Assembly: GCA_021775805.1 (NCBI GenBank)
Contig: JAJFHD010000081.1
Location: 1 to 62,611 of the forward strand
Direction of reading: 5' to 3'
DNA: 62,611 nucleotides
Source: Alphaproteobacteria bacterium
GTDB taxonomy: Bacteria; Pseudomonadota; Alphaproteobacteria; Rhizobiales; JAJFHC01
The notes beneath the pieces were generated by a model. That model did not search any database. It saw only the letters and a program-made list of their open reading frames with translations, and was not told the origin of the DNA. Numbering within the stretch: position 1 is the stretch's first letter; each line of letters opens with the position of its first letter. The translations under genes were made by a program, and so were the position numbers. Shown piece by piece: positions 16,639-24,864 of the stretch.

Positions 16639-17268
16639 GGTGTCCTCACAGATCAAACAGTGTCGCCCCCGGCCCTGCAAGAGTTGTGAACACGAACAAT
16701 GCTCCTCAACTGGGACGAAAGCGGAGCGAAAGAGCGGCGAAATCCGGTCATCGCTGGTGAAACGAGCCAGCTGTATCTTTGACGCGCGCCTGTGGGTTAC
16801 GGTTATTCTCTTCCAACAAGGAGAATTTTGGAGCTCACGGCAATGTGAAGCTGTTTGTGGATCATTTGGCTGACTTGCCATTTCCATATGCCGACACTGA
16901 GAATATCAAAACTAAATATTTTTCGAATGTTTATTTATTCTTTCATAATACAAAATATTCTCTTTGAATGAGCACAAGATTATAAGAGTTTTTCGAAATT
17001 ATTACAAACTTACTCGAGCTTGATGTTTCTACCAAATTATAAACATTGCGCTCTCAGTTTGAGGCGTGCACACTGATGTACTGAGGGGGTGTTATGGAGC
17101 GTGCAAAGGAAGTTCCAGAATCAAAAAGAGATTTTTGCACGACGTTTTTTGATTTCTAACATATCTGATATTGACCACACGGTACAAATCGCGCCGGTTA
17201 AGTCGACATCCTCTTGCGTTTAGAGATCTACGCATTCGATCTCACTTGGCAACAATCAGGAGGACGTC
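16639..17268. other. AT-rich intergenic region upstream of an unknown secreted pair
   Basis: About 630 bp without a supported gene. From roughly 16880 to 17170 the composition drops sharply in GC compared with the rest of the window (runs such as TTTATTTATTCTTTCATAAT). It should hold divergent promoters for the genes on both sides and could be a site for a nucleoid-associated silencer or a recent insertion. An AGGAGG ribosome site lies at its right end. Confidence 0.5.
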
Positions 17269-17640
17269 ATGTCTACCACAACCTATACTGTCCCAAATCC
17301 AAACCAAAGCGTTACCGTCGAAATTCGCTCCAACGGTGCCAAACCATTGGAAGCCCTTTTACTCAGCGAGGTTGGCGCTGGGGAAGTTGAGAGGCGCAAG
17401 ACCAAGAGCGGTGGCGGAACCGTCATTACCTGGTCGTTCATACCGCGTCTCGATCAAGCCAACGTGCTGTTCGCCAATGTTCGGCACGCGAACCAAGCAG
17501 GAAAGAACTCCTTTGCTCTGAAGATTGAGCAAAACGGCGTGCCTCTTGTGTCAAGCGGTCGAAATCCCCGGAACGTCGAAACCATAAAACTCTCGGAGAC
17601 TGTGCACGGGGCTGACGTCGACTTCGTGTTCATCAGCTAG
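17269..17640 (+). CDS. Small cytoplasmic protein of unknown function
   Basis: 123 residues preceded by a strong AGGAGG site. There is no signal peptide. The sequence is beta-rich and polar (YTVPNPNQSVTVEIRSNGAK, GGGTVITWSFIPRLDQANVL) and ends HGADVDFVFIS; it might form a small sandwich domain. The next gene starts 31 bp downstream with its own AGGAGG, so the two form an operon. No family recognised. Confidence 0.7.
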   Translation: MSTTTYTVPNPNQSVTVEIRSNGAKPLEALLLSEVGAGEVERRKTKSGGGTVITWSFIPRLDQANVLFANVRHANQAGKNSFALKIEQNGVPLVSSGRNPRNVETIKLSETVHGADVDFVFIS

Positions 17641-17671
17641 AGATTACGCAATCAGGTAAGGAGGAAAAGTC

Positions 17672-18886
17672 ATGAAAATGGCCTTCACAGCAATCGTCGC
17701 CGGTTGCGTCGGTGCAACCGCGACGATTGGAACTGCAGTAGCACAGGAAAGCAGCAGCCCGGCAACCACGACACTCATCGACAGGAAGTCGGACAGAGCG
17801 GACAATTTTGATCTGGATCTCAATGCGCCGACGGCACCAGGTTTCGTGGTTATCGGCGCCACCCCGAAGGACGTCGCCGATCCGGGCAGCATCAAGGATT
17901 TCGGGATCGATGTTGCAAGCTTTGTTTCGAACAGAAAACTCCAGCCGGGGCTGGCGATATCAACCGCACCGTTCTGGTGGGTCGACCGCCCGATCACGCT
18001 GGAGCAATACCGAGGGATCAAGGAAGACGGGGTAACAGCGGTCGACGGCGGTCTCAGCTACTGGCAGCGCGTTCTGGCACGGACCCAGCTGAGTGTGGCG
18101 ACAACCGGCGGCCAGGACAAAAACAAGAAGGACGGCGTGAGAGCCGGCATCGGCGTTCAGGCCCAGTTGCTCGACAGCCAGGATCAGCGGTTTGACGTAG
18201 AAAGTTATCGTTGTACCCAGACAGCCTGGGATGAACACGTGAGCGAGAAACTTGACACCCTACGTCTGCAGGCGTTTCGCGACGCTCGGAAACGTAAAGA
18301 GAAAGATGACAGTCTGAATCGGATCGCGCTGAGACAGGAATTTCTCGCAAAGAAACAAGCCGCCCTTTTGGCCAATTACGAAAAGGCCCGGAAACAATGC
18401 GAGAAGGACGCAGAGAAGCGTTTCCTGAAGGCCAGTTCCTGGATGGTGGGTCTCGGTGTCGCCGCCAAGTCCGAGAACGGCGATGCCGGCGATATCGAGG
18501 ATGACGGCGCGTCATTCTGGTCGAGCTACCGCATGGCGTTCGGCGATGCCGGAGACAAGGCTGTTGTGTTCTTTGTCAAGGCCGATGCCGACAAGAGCTT
18601 CAACCTCGACAAAGGAAAGATCGCGGAAGGAGATGCCGTTCAGGCGGCCATATCCTTTGCCCTGGAAGAGCAGACCTGGAAGTTCGGTGTCACCGCGTCC
18701 TACAACTACCGGGACTTCCGCTCCGGCGCGATCAAGGACGACGACTTCCTGCGCTACTCGGCCACGGCAGCCTACAAGGTGAAAAACGGTGTCTGGGTCG
18801 AGGCCTCCGGCGGCGCGGTTTCAGGAGCGAAGTTCGATGAAGAGGGCTTCGGACTGGTGCAGCTCAAGCTCGACCTCGACAAATAG
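17672..18886 (+). CDS. Secreted protein with a beta-barrel-like C-terminus, unknown function
   Basis: 404 residues. The signal peptide (FTAIVAGCVGATATIGTAVA) is followed by an acidic region and a charged helical stretch around residues 190-250 (RDARKRKEKDDSLNRIALRQ, KKQAALLANYEKARKQCEKD). The C-terminal third alternates polar and aromatic residues (WKFGVTASYNYRDFRSGAI, YSATAAYKVKNGVWVEASGG) and ends LVQLKLDLDK, as in outer-membrane barrels, although the last residue is not Phe. It may be a surface protein with a coiled extension. It follows the 123-residue gene by 31 bp. Confidence 0.72.
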   Translation: MKMAFTAIVAGCVGATATIGTAVAQESSSPATTTLIDRKSDRADNFDLDLNAPTAPGFVVIGATPKDVADPGSIKDFGIDVASFVSNRKLQPGLAISTAPFWWVDRPITLEQYRGIKEDGVTAVDGGLSYWQRVLARTQLSVATTGGQDKNKKDGVRAGIGVQAQLLDSQDQRFDVESYRCTQTAWDEHVSEKLDTLRLQAFRDARKRKEKDDSLNRIALRQEFLAKKQAALLANYEKARKQCEKDAEKRFLKASSWMVGLGVAAKSENGDAGDIEDDGASFWSSYRMAFGDAGDKAVVFFVKADADKSFNLDKGKIAEGDAVQAAISFALEEQTWKFGVTASYNYRDFRSGAIKDDDFLRYSATAAYKVKNGVWVEASGGAVSGAKFDEEGFGLVQLKLDLDK

Positions 18887-18987
18887 CCTGTGTGGGTTTC
18901 CCCTGGCCTTGCTGATTGGTGGAACCGGAAAGCCAACGGCCGGACTACCGGGGCAGAAAGGGCCGGACCCGACATTCGCTCTTGCGA

Positions 18988-19014
18988 GCGCGAGGGACGG
19001 ACATTCCCTCGCGC
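18988..19014 (+). terminator. Stem-loop downstream of the secreted pair
   Basis: Perfect 10-bp stem, GCGCGAGGGA (18988-18997) and TCCCTCGCGC (19005-19014), with a 7-nt loop, about 100 bp after the stop at 18886 and followed by CGCTTTCTT. The T-run is weak, so it may be a 3' stabilising structure rather than an intrinsic terminator. Confidence 0.6.
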
Positions 19015-19237
19015 CGCTTTCTTCGAGATCCTTTGAAGTGTGGGCTTCGCATATCGCCATTCTGTTGCGTTGAAACTTTCAGCGAAGCAGAAGGAACCTT
19101 GACGACAGCACGTTTGACCGACTTCAACTGACCGCGGTTCAAGTTCTGTCGTGACCCGCCACGCCGCGGTCGGTGCTCCATAAGGGACCTGATTTCTGGG
19201 CGTTTGCCTTGAGCGAGTCGCATCTTGTCGAGACGGT

Positions 19238-20008
19238 CTACCCCCGCCGCTCCAGGATCCAGTCCACGGCTTCCGCGAAATCGGCGACGACGGCAGTCGG
19301 TCCGGGGTCGACTCGCGCCTCGTCGCCGGCCTGGTATTTGCCGGTACGGACCAGGACACCGTGGGCGATGCCGTTGGCGAGCGCACCGGAGACGTCCATC
19401 TCCGCGTCGTCGCCGACCATGACGGCACGGCCGGGCTGGCATTCCATACTGGCCAGGGCGGCCGAGAACAAATCGGACGACGGCTTGCCCAGCACGGTCG
19501 CTGAACGCTTGGTTGCAAATTCCAGGGCGGCGACAAAGGCGCCTGCATCGAGACTGAGTTCGCCATCGTCATCCCTGAAGGTCCGGTTTGCCGCGAGCGC
19601 CAGGAATTCCGCACCACCCATCAGTTCCCGGAAGGCGGCATTCAGCGTGTCGTAGGTGAAACCGGTCCCGGCATCGCCGATGACCACCGCGGTATCATCG
19701 TATGTCGCCAGGCCCCGGAAATCCTTCATCAGATCGGGATGGACGAGGAGATAGGGAGACCGTTTGTGACGGGCAAGCCAGTCGCGGGCAGCCCTGGCGG
19801 GGGTGAAGAGTTCGCCATCCGAAATCTGAACCCCCATGGTGTCCAGACGGTCGATGATCGCCTGTTTCGGGGTTCGCGTCGTGTTGGTCAGGAACCGGAT
19901 CGGCAAACCAGCCTCGCGCAGCCGCGACAGCGCCTCAACGGTGCCCGGGTAGACATGGTCGCCGAAGTAGATCACACCGGAAAGATCAAGCAGAACACCG
20001 TTGATCAT
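19238..20008 (-). CDS. HAD-IIA phosphatase, LHPP/NagD-like
   Basis: 256 residues from the ATG at 20008. HAD motifs are LLDLSGVIYFGD (Asp nucleophile, with Ser in place of the second Asp as in the LHPP subgroup), FLTNTTR, LGKPSSDLF and VMVGDDAEMDVSGAL. The C2-type cap between motifs fits the HAD-IIA class. LHPP-like members act on phosphohistidine, phospholysine and pyrophosphate; the natural substrate here is unknown. A longer upstream reading adds 29 residues without similarity. Confidence 0.88.
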   Translation of the reverse strand: MINGVLLDLSGVIYFGDHVYPGTVEALSRLREAGLPIRFLTNTTRTPKQAIIDRLDTMGVQISDGELFTPARAARDWLARHKRSPYLLVHPDLMKDFRGLATYDDTAVVIGDAGTGFTYDTLNAAFRELMGGAEFLALAANRTFRDDDGELSLDAGAFVAALEFATKRSATVLGKPSSDLFSAALASMECQPGRAVMVGDDAEMDVSGALANGIAHGVLVRTGKYQAGDEARVDPGPTAVVADFAEAVDWILERRG

Positions 20009-20124
20009 TCTCCAAGCATGCCAAGGGGCGGGCAATCGGTCAAATTGATCAATGGAGATCGAGGAGATGGTGAACAGATCGTCGCGGCAGCCCACAAATC
20101 GGATGCCCTGTCACCGTGCCCTTT

Positions 20125-20601
20125 TCAGTTGACAAACGTCGCCTTTACCCGTTTCGAAACCAACATGTACGGCACCCATATCAGCGTAGCGATGGCCGTG
20201 CGCGTAACTTCACGTAGGGTATCCGCATCGAAAACAGGCTCATTCGGAAGTACGGATTTCAACGATATGGCGTCAACTACAATAAAGCACAGCGTAAACA
20301 GAATCATTCCGATAAACCACTTGGGGAACGCTGATTTTTTGGAAAAGAACAGGAACGCTATAAACACCCACACCACAACACTTCCGACGTTGACTGCGAG
20401 TTCTCCGAGCAGGATCGGTGCCCAGAGCGGATTGTAAACCGCAGACCCTGGTACGGTCAGTGCTTCCCAGGTTCCGTCGGAGAACACCGTTGAGAATATG
20501 GGAAACACCTGGACGATGATTCTCACCGGCGACAAGACGACACCCAGCCCTACCAGAATAAGCCAGCCCCCAAGCCCTTCCAAGTTTCGTGTCTCTGTCA
20601 T
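20125..20601 (-). CDS. DUF2569-like membrane protein
   Basis: 158 residues from the ATG at 20601. The start LEGLGGWLILVGLGVVLSPV, four hydrophobic segments and the end SKRVKATFVN match the DUF2569 family of small inner-membrane proteins. The function is unknown. It is flanked by inverted 8-mers CTGTCACC (20108) and GGTGACAG (20679), too short to call an element by themselves. Confidence 0.85.
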   Translation of the reverse strand: MTETRNLEGLGGWLILVGLGVVLSPVRIIVQVFPIFSTVFSDGTWEALTVPGSAVYNPLWAPILLGELAVNVGSVVVWVFIAFLFFSKKSAFPKWFIGMILFTLCFIVVDAISLKSVLPNEPVFDADTLREVTRTAIATLIWVPYMLVSKRVKATFVN

Positions 20602-20694
20602 GGCTATTTCCTGATGGAACACCTTTGCATCGTATGCCGCATGCAATCGTTACATGATCGGACAAAAGTCCGGTTTATGGTGACAGCGCGCCGT

Positions 20695-20761
20695 AGAGCG
20701 GGATGATGAAAAGTGTGTGCGATTTTCCGCCCCCATCCCGATCTGAAACATCCCGATCTAG
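20695..20761. repeat. Rhizobial-type palindromic intergenic element, copy 2
   Basis: AGAGCGGGATGATGAAAAGT pairs with TTTTCCGCCCCCATCCCGAT, and a CATCCCGATCTAG end follows. It is closely related to 12187-12302 but lacks the second long hairpin. Its terminal TAG (minus strand) is the stop codon of the pentad-repeat protein gene, so it forms the 3' end of the RiPP-like operon and may terminate or stabilise the transcript. Confidence 0.75.
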
Positions 20762-21330
20762 TCGTCAGCACCGCTGATGCGGGCACCCGACACACGGGCA
20801 CCCGAAACGCGGGCGCCGGACACTCTCGCGCCGGAGACCCGGGCGCCGGAGACGCGGGCGCCGGCCACGCGGGCACCGGATACCCTGGCGCCGGAAACAT
20901 CGCCACCGTCGCCGACCGTGCTCAGCAGGACCTGCTCGAAGGAGCCTGAATCGACATCGAGCCGCATGGTCTGGTCGGTGCGGTCGTAAGACCAGGCCTT
21001 GAGGTTCCTGTAGAACGGCTCGTCACGGCTGTTGGGTCCGGGCACCGACACCTCGGAGGCCTTGACGCCCTTGCCGTGAACCAGAAACAGGGTGGCGCCG
21101 GCCATTTCGAAATAGGCGCCTTCATAGCTGAAGCCGTAGATCCGGGCGAGCCGGGCCGCGGAATCGTCGGACTTCTTGCCTTCGGTGACCTGCTTCATCA
21201 GCCCGGATTCAGTGCCCGCAGACGACCCGTCCGAGGGGTCATGAGACTTGTCACTGGGATCGACGTGGATATCTTCAACAACGCGCCCGAACAGCGTGAT
21301 GCCGGATGGGCTCAAAAGCGTCTCTGCCAT
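20758..21330 (-). CDS. Protein with C-terminal VSGAR pentad repeats; candidate RiPP substrate or pentapeptide-repeat protein
   Basis: 190 residues. Residues 1-60 are acidic and polar; 61-140 look like a small folded domain (IYGFSYEGAYFEMAGATLFL, YRNLKAWSYDRTDQTMRLDV). Residues 145-190 are nine pentads, seven VSGAR, one VAGAR and a final ISGAD. Read as A-R-V-S-G the pentads also fit a degenerate pentapeptide-repeat pattern (A-[DN]-L-x-x). It is the last gene of the YcaO/TfuA operon, 83 bp after the peptidase gene. Thiovarsolin precursors, which are YcaO/TfuA substrates, likewise carry tandem short cores ending in Arg; that parallel is the reason for the substrate hypothesis. No signal peptide. 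Confidence 0.75.
   Translation of the reverse strand: MAETLLSPSGITLFGRVVEDIHVDPSDKSHDPSDGSSAGTESGLMKQVTEGKKSDDSAARLARIYGFSYEGAYFEMAGATLFLVHGKGVKASEVSVPGPNSRDEPFYRNLKAWSYDRTDQTMRLDVDSGSFEQVLLSTVGDGGDVSGARVSGARVAGARVSGARVSGARVSGARVSGARVSGARISGADD
20761..20898. repeat. 15-bp coding tandem repeat (VSGAR pentads)
   Basis: Nine 15-bp units inside the gene at 20758-21330, each close to GCGGGCGCCGGAGAC on the plus strand. Third codon positions vary between units (for example GACACT, GACGCG, GAGACC), while the encoded residues stay nearly constant. This points to selection on the peptide rather than to a very recent slippage event. Confidence 0.85.
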
Positions 21331-21413
21331 TTATGCGTTTCCCATTTTGTGACCGGAATTTGGCACGGTCCATGTCTGTTGCTTCTGCATTATCATAGCC
21401 TTGTCGGTGCACC

Positions 21414-22679
21414 TCAGTCCAGTGGGACCAGGGTGCGCACGGAATTGGCGTGACTGTCCTCCTTGAGCGGCTCGAGCTGCGGCCCGACTTTGACCAGGCC
21501 GATGTCGCGCAGGTCGAAGTTACCGCGGATCAGGCGGCCGAACCGGCCACCGGTATGTTCGATGTCGACCGCCTCGAAGGCGCGCGCGACGTCGACAAAA
21601 TTGAGATCGTTGCGGGCGAGACGCTGCCAGGTATCGGCCAGATAGGTGCCCAGAATATCACGGGCGTCGACCAACGCCAGCTTGAAGCCGTCCGGGTCGC
21701 GGGCAAAGGCCTCGTCGAACAGGTCCTGCATGACCGGTTGGTAGTCCGGTGTCGCCAGCAGCTCGTCGGAGAGATCCTCCACATGAGGGTCGATGGCGCC
21801 ATAATCGAGCAGGCACTCGTGAAACAGATCGACCAGGATATCGAAGAAGGCGCCGGTCAGGGGTTGGGACAGCTTGTGTTCCTTGACCCAGCCGCGGGCG
21901 AATTTGGACAGTCTGACGTCGTTGGCAGCGATCCGGATCTGCGTGTTGCCCGACAACTCGGCCATGCGGTTGGCCGCGTTGAGGACATAGAGGTTGCCGT
22001 GGGTGTTCTCAAGCAGGTGGTCGACCAGGGAATTGAAATGAAGCGAGGAGATCAGCGCCACCAGGTCGGCGGCACTTTCATGAAAACCGTAATACTCGCC
22101 GGTCGCGCCGCTGGGGTCGGGGACACCGACTTCGGAGTAGATGATGGCGTGGCCGACCTCGTGGGCGATGACGTCGAAATTCAGGCTGAAGGGTTTGTAG
22201 CGCCCGTGCTTGCGGTCGCCGCCCATCTCCAGAAAACCGTAGCCGGAATAGGCATTCTCAAGGGTCGGCTGGATGGTCAGTTCCAGGCGGTCAAAGTGCT
22301 TTTCGCTGTGCCAGGGAATGCGTCTGCCGAAATAGTCCTCCCAGATGTCGAGGACAAACCTGACCGTGCCGAACAGGTGGGCTGCCTCGAACTCCCGTGT
22401 GCCGGGCTCGAAGGTGTCGAAATGGCCATCCTCGTCGGGCATGGCCGGCGGGTAACACGCCCCCCTCCACGGCGGCACAAGAGCCTCGGCGCGGTCGCCC
22501 GGACCCGGGGCGATGCCGTAGGGACGGGGCTTGTCGACCGGATAGACGGTGTACATGCGGTCATCGGAGGGACCCGGTCCAAGGCTCCCGGCCGGCGACG
22601 ACACCAGCACCGTTTCCGGCTCCTGAAAGGCGTCGAGAAAGCGCGGCTGCGGGAACAGCTTGAAGCGGGTGCCTTCCAT
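21414..22679 (-). CDS. Gluzincin-type metallopeptidase of the RiPP-like cluster
   Basis: 421 residues. The zinc site is HEVGH (173-177) with the third ligand Glu201 in GFHESAADLVAL, 24 residues later, like the thermolysin NExxSD element. Thus it is a gluzincin of M4-like type, but without a signal peptide or the M4 propeptide, so it is probably cytoplasmic. It lies between TfuA (41 bp) and the pentad-repeat gene (83 bp) on the same strand. A natural inference is that it trims the modified precursor, possibly cutting within or before the repeats. A structural or self-protection role cannot be excluded. Confidence 0.8.
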   Translation of the reverse strand: MEGTRFKLFPQPRFLDAFQEPETVLVSSPAGSLGPGPSDDRMYTVYPVDKPRPYGIAPGPGDRAEALVPPWRGACYPPAMPDEDGHFDTFEPGTREFEAAHLFGTVRFVLDIWEDYFGRRIPWHSEKHFDRLELTIQPTLENAYSGYGFLEMGGDRKHGRYKPFSLNFDVIAHEVGHAIIYSEVGVPDPSGATGEYYGFHESAADLVALISSLHFNSLVDHLLENTHGNLYVLNAANRMAELSGNTQIRIAANDVRLSKFARGWVKEHKLSQPLTGAFFDILVDLFHECLLDYGAIDPHVEDLSDELLATPDYQPVMQDLFDEAFARDPDGFKLALVDARDILGTYLADTWQRLARNDLNFVDVARAFEAVDIEHTGGRFGRLIRGNFDLRDIGLVKVGPQLEPLKEDSHANSVRTLVPLD

Positions 22680-22720
22680 GGCTCTAACGTGCCTTCATTG
22701 CGCAACGGATCCTTCGGGGT

Positions 22721-23545
22721 TCACGGCTCGCCGCCGTCATCGTCCGGACGCCAATATAATTGTTCATCGCTTACAAGGCGATAGCCGATTTCAGCGTCAC
22801 GGGCAGCGGGTTCCTGTGCCTGCCTCCAGGAGACAGTATTACGCTGCCACAAGGCGGTGTGCTCGAATCGGAATTCCCTGAACCTGGGCTCGCCGGTGGC
22901 CGCGATGTCGCCGCTTGCCATCCGGTGCAGGAGGGCCAGGGCGTCCCGGCGTTTCTGATCGACCTTGTTGTTCGCAACCCAGCCGGCAATTGCCGAACGT
23001 GTGTCATGGTCGAGAAGGCTTGCCGGGACGCCGGCGAAGATCGTCTCCCAGGTGCGGTCCTTGTAGTATGCCGCCTTGGCAGTTTCGACAATCTGCGTGC
23101 TCTGTTCGGGCGACACGACACCGGCCTGCACGGCCGCCGCACAGGTGGCACGGACATTGACCATGGCCTCGCTCAGGCTGACGTAGCCGACTTCTTCGGG
23201 CCCGTGCACGAGGGCGACCTCATCGTCGTCTTCGAGGCCACCGTCGCGGTAGGCCCGGTAAATCTCACCGACCCCGATCATGCCATAACAGTCGAGCTCG
23301 GCTGCCCGCAGCGCCCCCATGCTGGCCGCACCCAGGACCGCGATGCCCTGCGACAGTGCCCACAGGACCTCCTTGTGCCAGACCGAAGGCACGCCCTCGA
23401 AATAGCCGTCGACGATGCCGATGGCGCGGGGATTTTCCAGGCTGGCGAGATAGACATCGCCCTGTTTGGCGGGCGGGCGGATGGTGACGCCGCTGAATCC
23501 GGAGAGATCCTCTCCGGCCAGGGACGGGCCAGCGAAGACGATCAT
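22721..23545 (-). CDS. TfuA-like protein (YcaO partner)
   Basis: 274 residues. The TfuA core is unmistakable: IGIVDGYFEGVPSVWHKEVL, then WALSQGIAVLGAASMGALR, AAELDCYGMIGVGEIY, DDDEVALVHGPEE. TfuA proteins work with YcaO enzymes; in archaeal methyl-coenzyme M reductase thioglycine formation and in thioamide RiPPs they are thought to help deliver sulfide. The gene overlaps the YcaO stop by 4 bp (ATGA), which implies coupled translation and a fixed ratio of the two products. The C-terminal part (from about 200) is less conserved and rich in Arg and Glu. Confidence 0.95.
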   Translation of the reverse strand: MIVFAGPSLAGEDLSGFSGVTIRPPAKQGDVYLASLENPRAIGIVDGYFEGVPSVWHKEVLWALSQGIAVLGAASMGALRAAELDCYGMIGVGEIYRAYRDGGLEDDDEVALVHGPEEVGYVSLSEAMVNVRATCAAAVQAGVVSPEQSTQIVETAKAAYYKDRTWETIFAGVPASLLDHDTRSAIAGWVANNKVDQKRRDALALLHRMASGDIAATGEPRFREFRFEHTALWQRNTVSWRQAQEPAARDAEIGYRLVSDEQLYWRPDDDGGEP

Positions 23546-24795
23546 GGCAGCGCCCCCGCTTCGGGCGCCCTCATCGGCCTCTTCGCCATCCTCGCCCTGG
23601 GGCCGGCGCGATAAGTGGCGTCGTCGTGGGGCGCCTCAAGACCCGGGATGATAACCCGGACAACCGGTATGGCGAACGCCTCCCTGGTCAGATCGACGAC
23701 GCCGACCTGCTCGATGCCCACGGCGCGCAACCGGGCGAGCAGCCCGTCGAGATCCGCCTTCAGCGTGTCATTGACCTGATCGGGCGCCCGGTCGAAGCGC
23801 CAGGGCGTCGCCGTTGCCGCGAACAGATCATCGACGGCTGATATCTTGGCGGCGAGACCCTGGGGCGTGTATTCCGCCATCGACAGGTCGTCGCGCGAGC
23901 CGGTGATGTAGTTGACCCGGGTCTGGGCGGCTTCGGTCAGGGCGCGGCGCAGGGCAACGCCGCGGTCGAGGTGACTGCCCGACCCCAGCCCCAGATGGCC
24001 GGCGGTCCCGCCCGCCTCCCGGATGATGCACAGGAAGGAGGCGACGGCCACATCCGTGGTCACATCCCAGATGCCGTATTCAAGACCGGCGCGTTCGAAT
24101 TTTCGGATCGCGCCGGTGCAGAATTCATCATCCACGGACGCCGGATCGAGCCGGCGCGAGGCCTGAACCTCCGGCGGCCTGTGATGCCAGACCGACAGGG
24201 CGTCGCGCTCGACGACCTCGCAGATGCCGTGGCAGATCGCCTCGAGAATATGGTTGCCCGACGACAGGCCGTTGGTACTGGCGGGAAAGCAGCCGTGTCC
24301 CGGCTGAACCGGATGGGTGTAGTCGGCATGGACCATTTCAAACGGCACCAGAACCTCACGGCCGCTCATCAGATCGGTCGCGGGAACCCACAACATGGGC
24401 AGGGTCCCGGTGAACCGGCTGTCGACAATGTCGGGCAGCCGGTTGAGGTCGATCGTCTCGTGCCGGCTGGCGATCGCGTCGTAACCGGCAAAATGGAGCG
24501 GCCCGTCGAATTGCTCGGCATGCCAGATTTCCAGCGCCTCCATGACCGCCGACGCCTTGGCGTGGTCGAGGCTCACGCCCTTGCCCTGGGATACGGCCAC
24601 CGACCGGGAATTGGGCCGTGTGGCGAGGACCACGGGCAGACCGATGCGGTCAAGGCCGGTGACGTTGGCCACCCGGGTAATGCCGAACCTGTGCTTGATC
24701 GGCAGAATGCGCTCCAGCGTCTCGCGCGCCGGGCAAACCCGGTGCAAACCGCCCGAAAGCTGCTTGTGCCCCACGTCGCTGAAATCGATCCCCAT
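23542..24795 (-). CDS. YcaO-domain cyclodehydratase/thioamide synthetase
   Basis: 417 residues. ATP/Mg-binding YcaO motifs are present: SLDHAKASAVMEALE (75-89, Glu86/Glu89), TNGLSSGN (174-181) and ICEVVERDALS (191-201, Glu193/Glu196), with TEAAQTRVNYITGSRDD later. The C-terminus lacks the PxPxP end typical of azoline-forming YcaOs and instead ends in a basic stretch. With a TfuA partner and no E1-like or dehydrogenase gene, backbone thioamidation is more likely than azole formation; this follows known YcaO/TfuA pairs. The start is 3 bp after a 21-codon ORF. Confidence 0.95.
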   Translation of the reverse strand: MGIDFSDVGHKQLSGGLHRVCPARETLERILPIKHRFGITRVANVTGLDRIGLPVVLATRPNSRSVAVSQGKGVSLDHAKASAVMEALEIWHAEQFDGPLHFAGYDAIASRHETIDLNRLPDIVDSRFTGTLPMLWVPATDLMSGREVLVPFEMVHADYTHPVQPGHGCFPASTNGLSSGNHILEAICHGICEVVERDALSVWHHRPPEVQASRRLDPASVDDEFCTGAIRKFERAGLEYGIWDVTTDVAVASFLCIIREAGGTAGHLGLGSGSHLDRGVALRRALTEAAQTRVNYITGSRDDLSMAEYTPQGLAAKISAVDDLFAATATPWRFDRAPDQVNDTLKADLDGLLARLRAVGIEQVGVVDLTREAFAIPVVRVIIPGLEAPHDDATYRAGPRARMAKRPMRAPEAGALP

Positions 24796-24798
24796 GCC

Positions 24799-24864
24799 TT
24801 ACCCTAAACCGCAAAGGCCGGCGTCATGCAAGGGATAGTTCGCTCGAACTGCCGGACCAATCAT
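24799..24864 (-). CDS. 21-residue ORF between methyltransferase and YcaO; candidate precursor or coupling peptide
   Basis: The ATG at 24864 overlaps the methyltransferase stop as ATGA, and the TAA at 24799 lies 3 bp before the YcaO ATG. The product begins MIGPAVRANYPL and ends HDAGLCGLG; its Gly-rich end with one Cys recalls the C-terminus of the trifolitoxin precursor (also a TfuA system). At 21 residues the leader would be very short. It may be only a translational relay, or it may be the substrate. It has never to my knowledge been described; it is too short for standard gene callers. Confidence 0.4.
   Translation of the reverse strand: MIGPAVRANYPLHDAGLCGLG

Noticed and set aside
20108..20686. 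Inverted 8-mers CTGTCACC/GGTGACAG flanking the DUF2569 gene as a mobile element
   Set aside because: Eight bases are too few to claim ends of an element; no target duplication was seen.
20761..20898. Tandem repeats resembling a small CRISPR array
   Set aside because: Units are 15 bp without spacers and lie in frame inside a coding gene (VSGAR pentads).
21450..22784. Plus-strand open frame of 444 codons opposite the gluzincin gene
   Set aside because: It is antisense to a gene with clear zinc-site motifs; the long open frame is a by-product of high-GC codon use. No similarity or ribosome site.
23971..24807. Plus-strand open frame of 278 codons opposite YcaO
   Set aside because: Antisense shadow of a gene whose YcaO motifs are all present on the minus strand.
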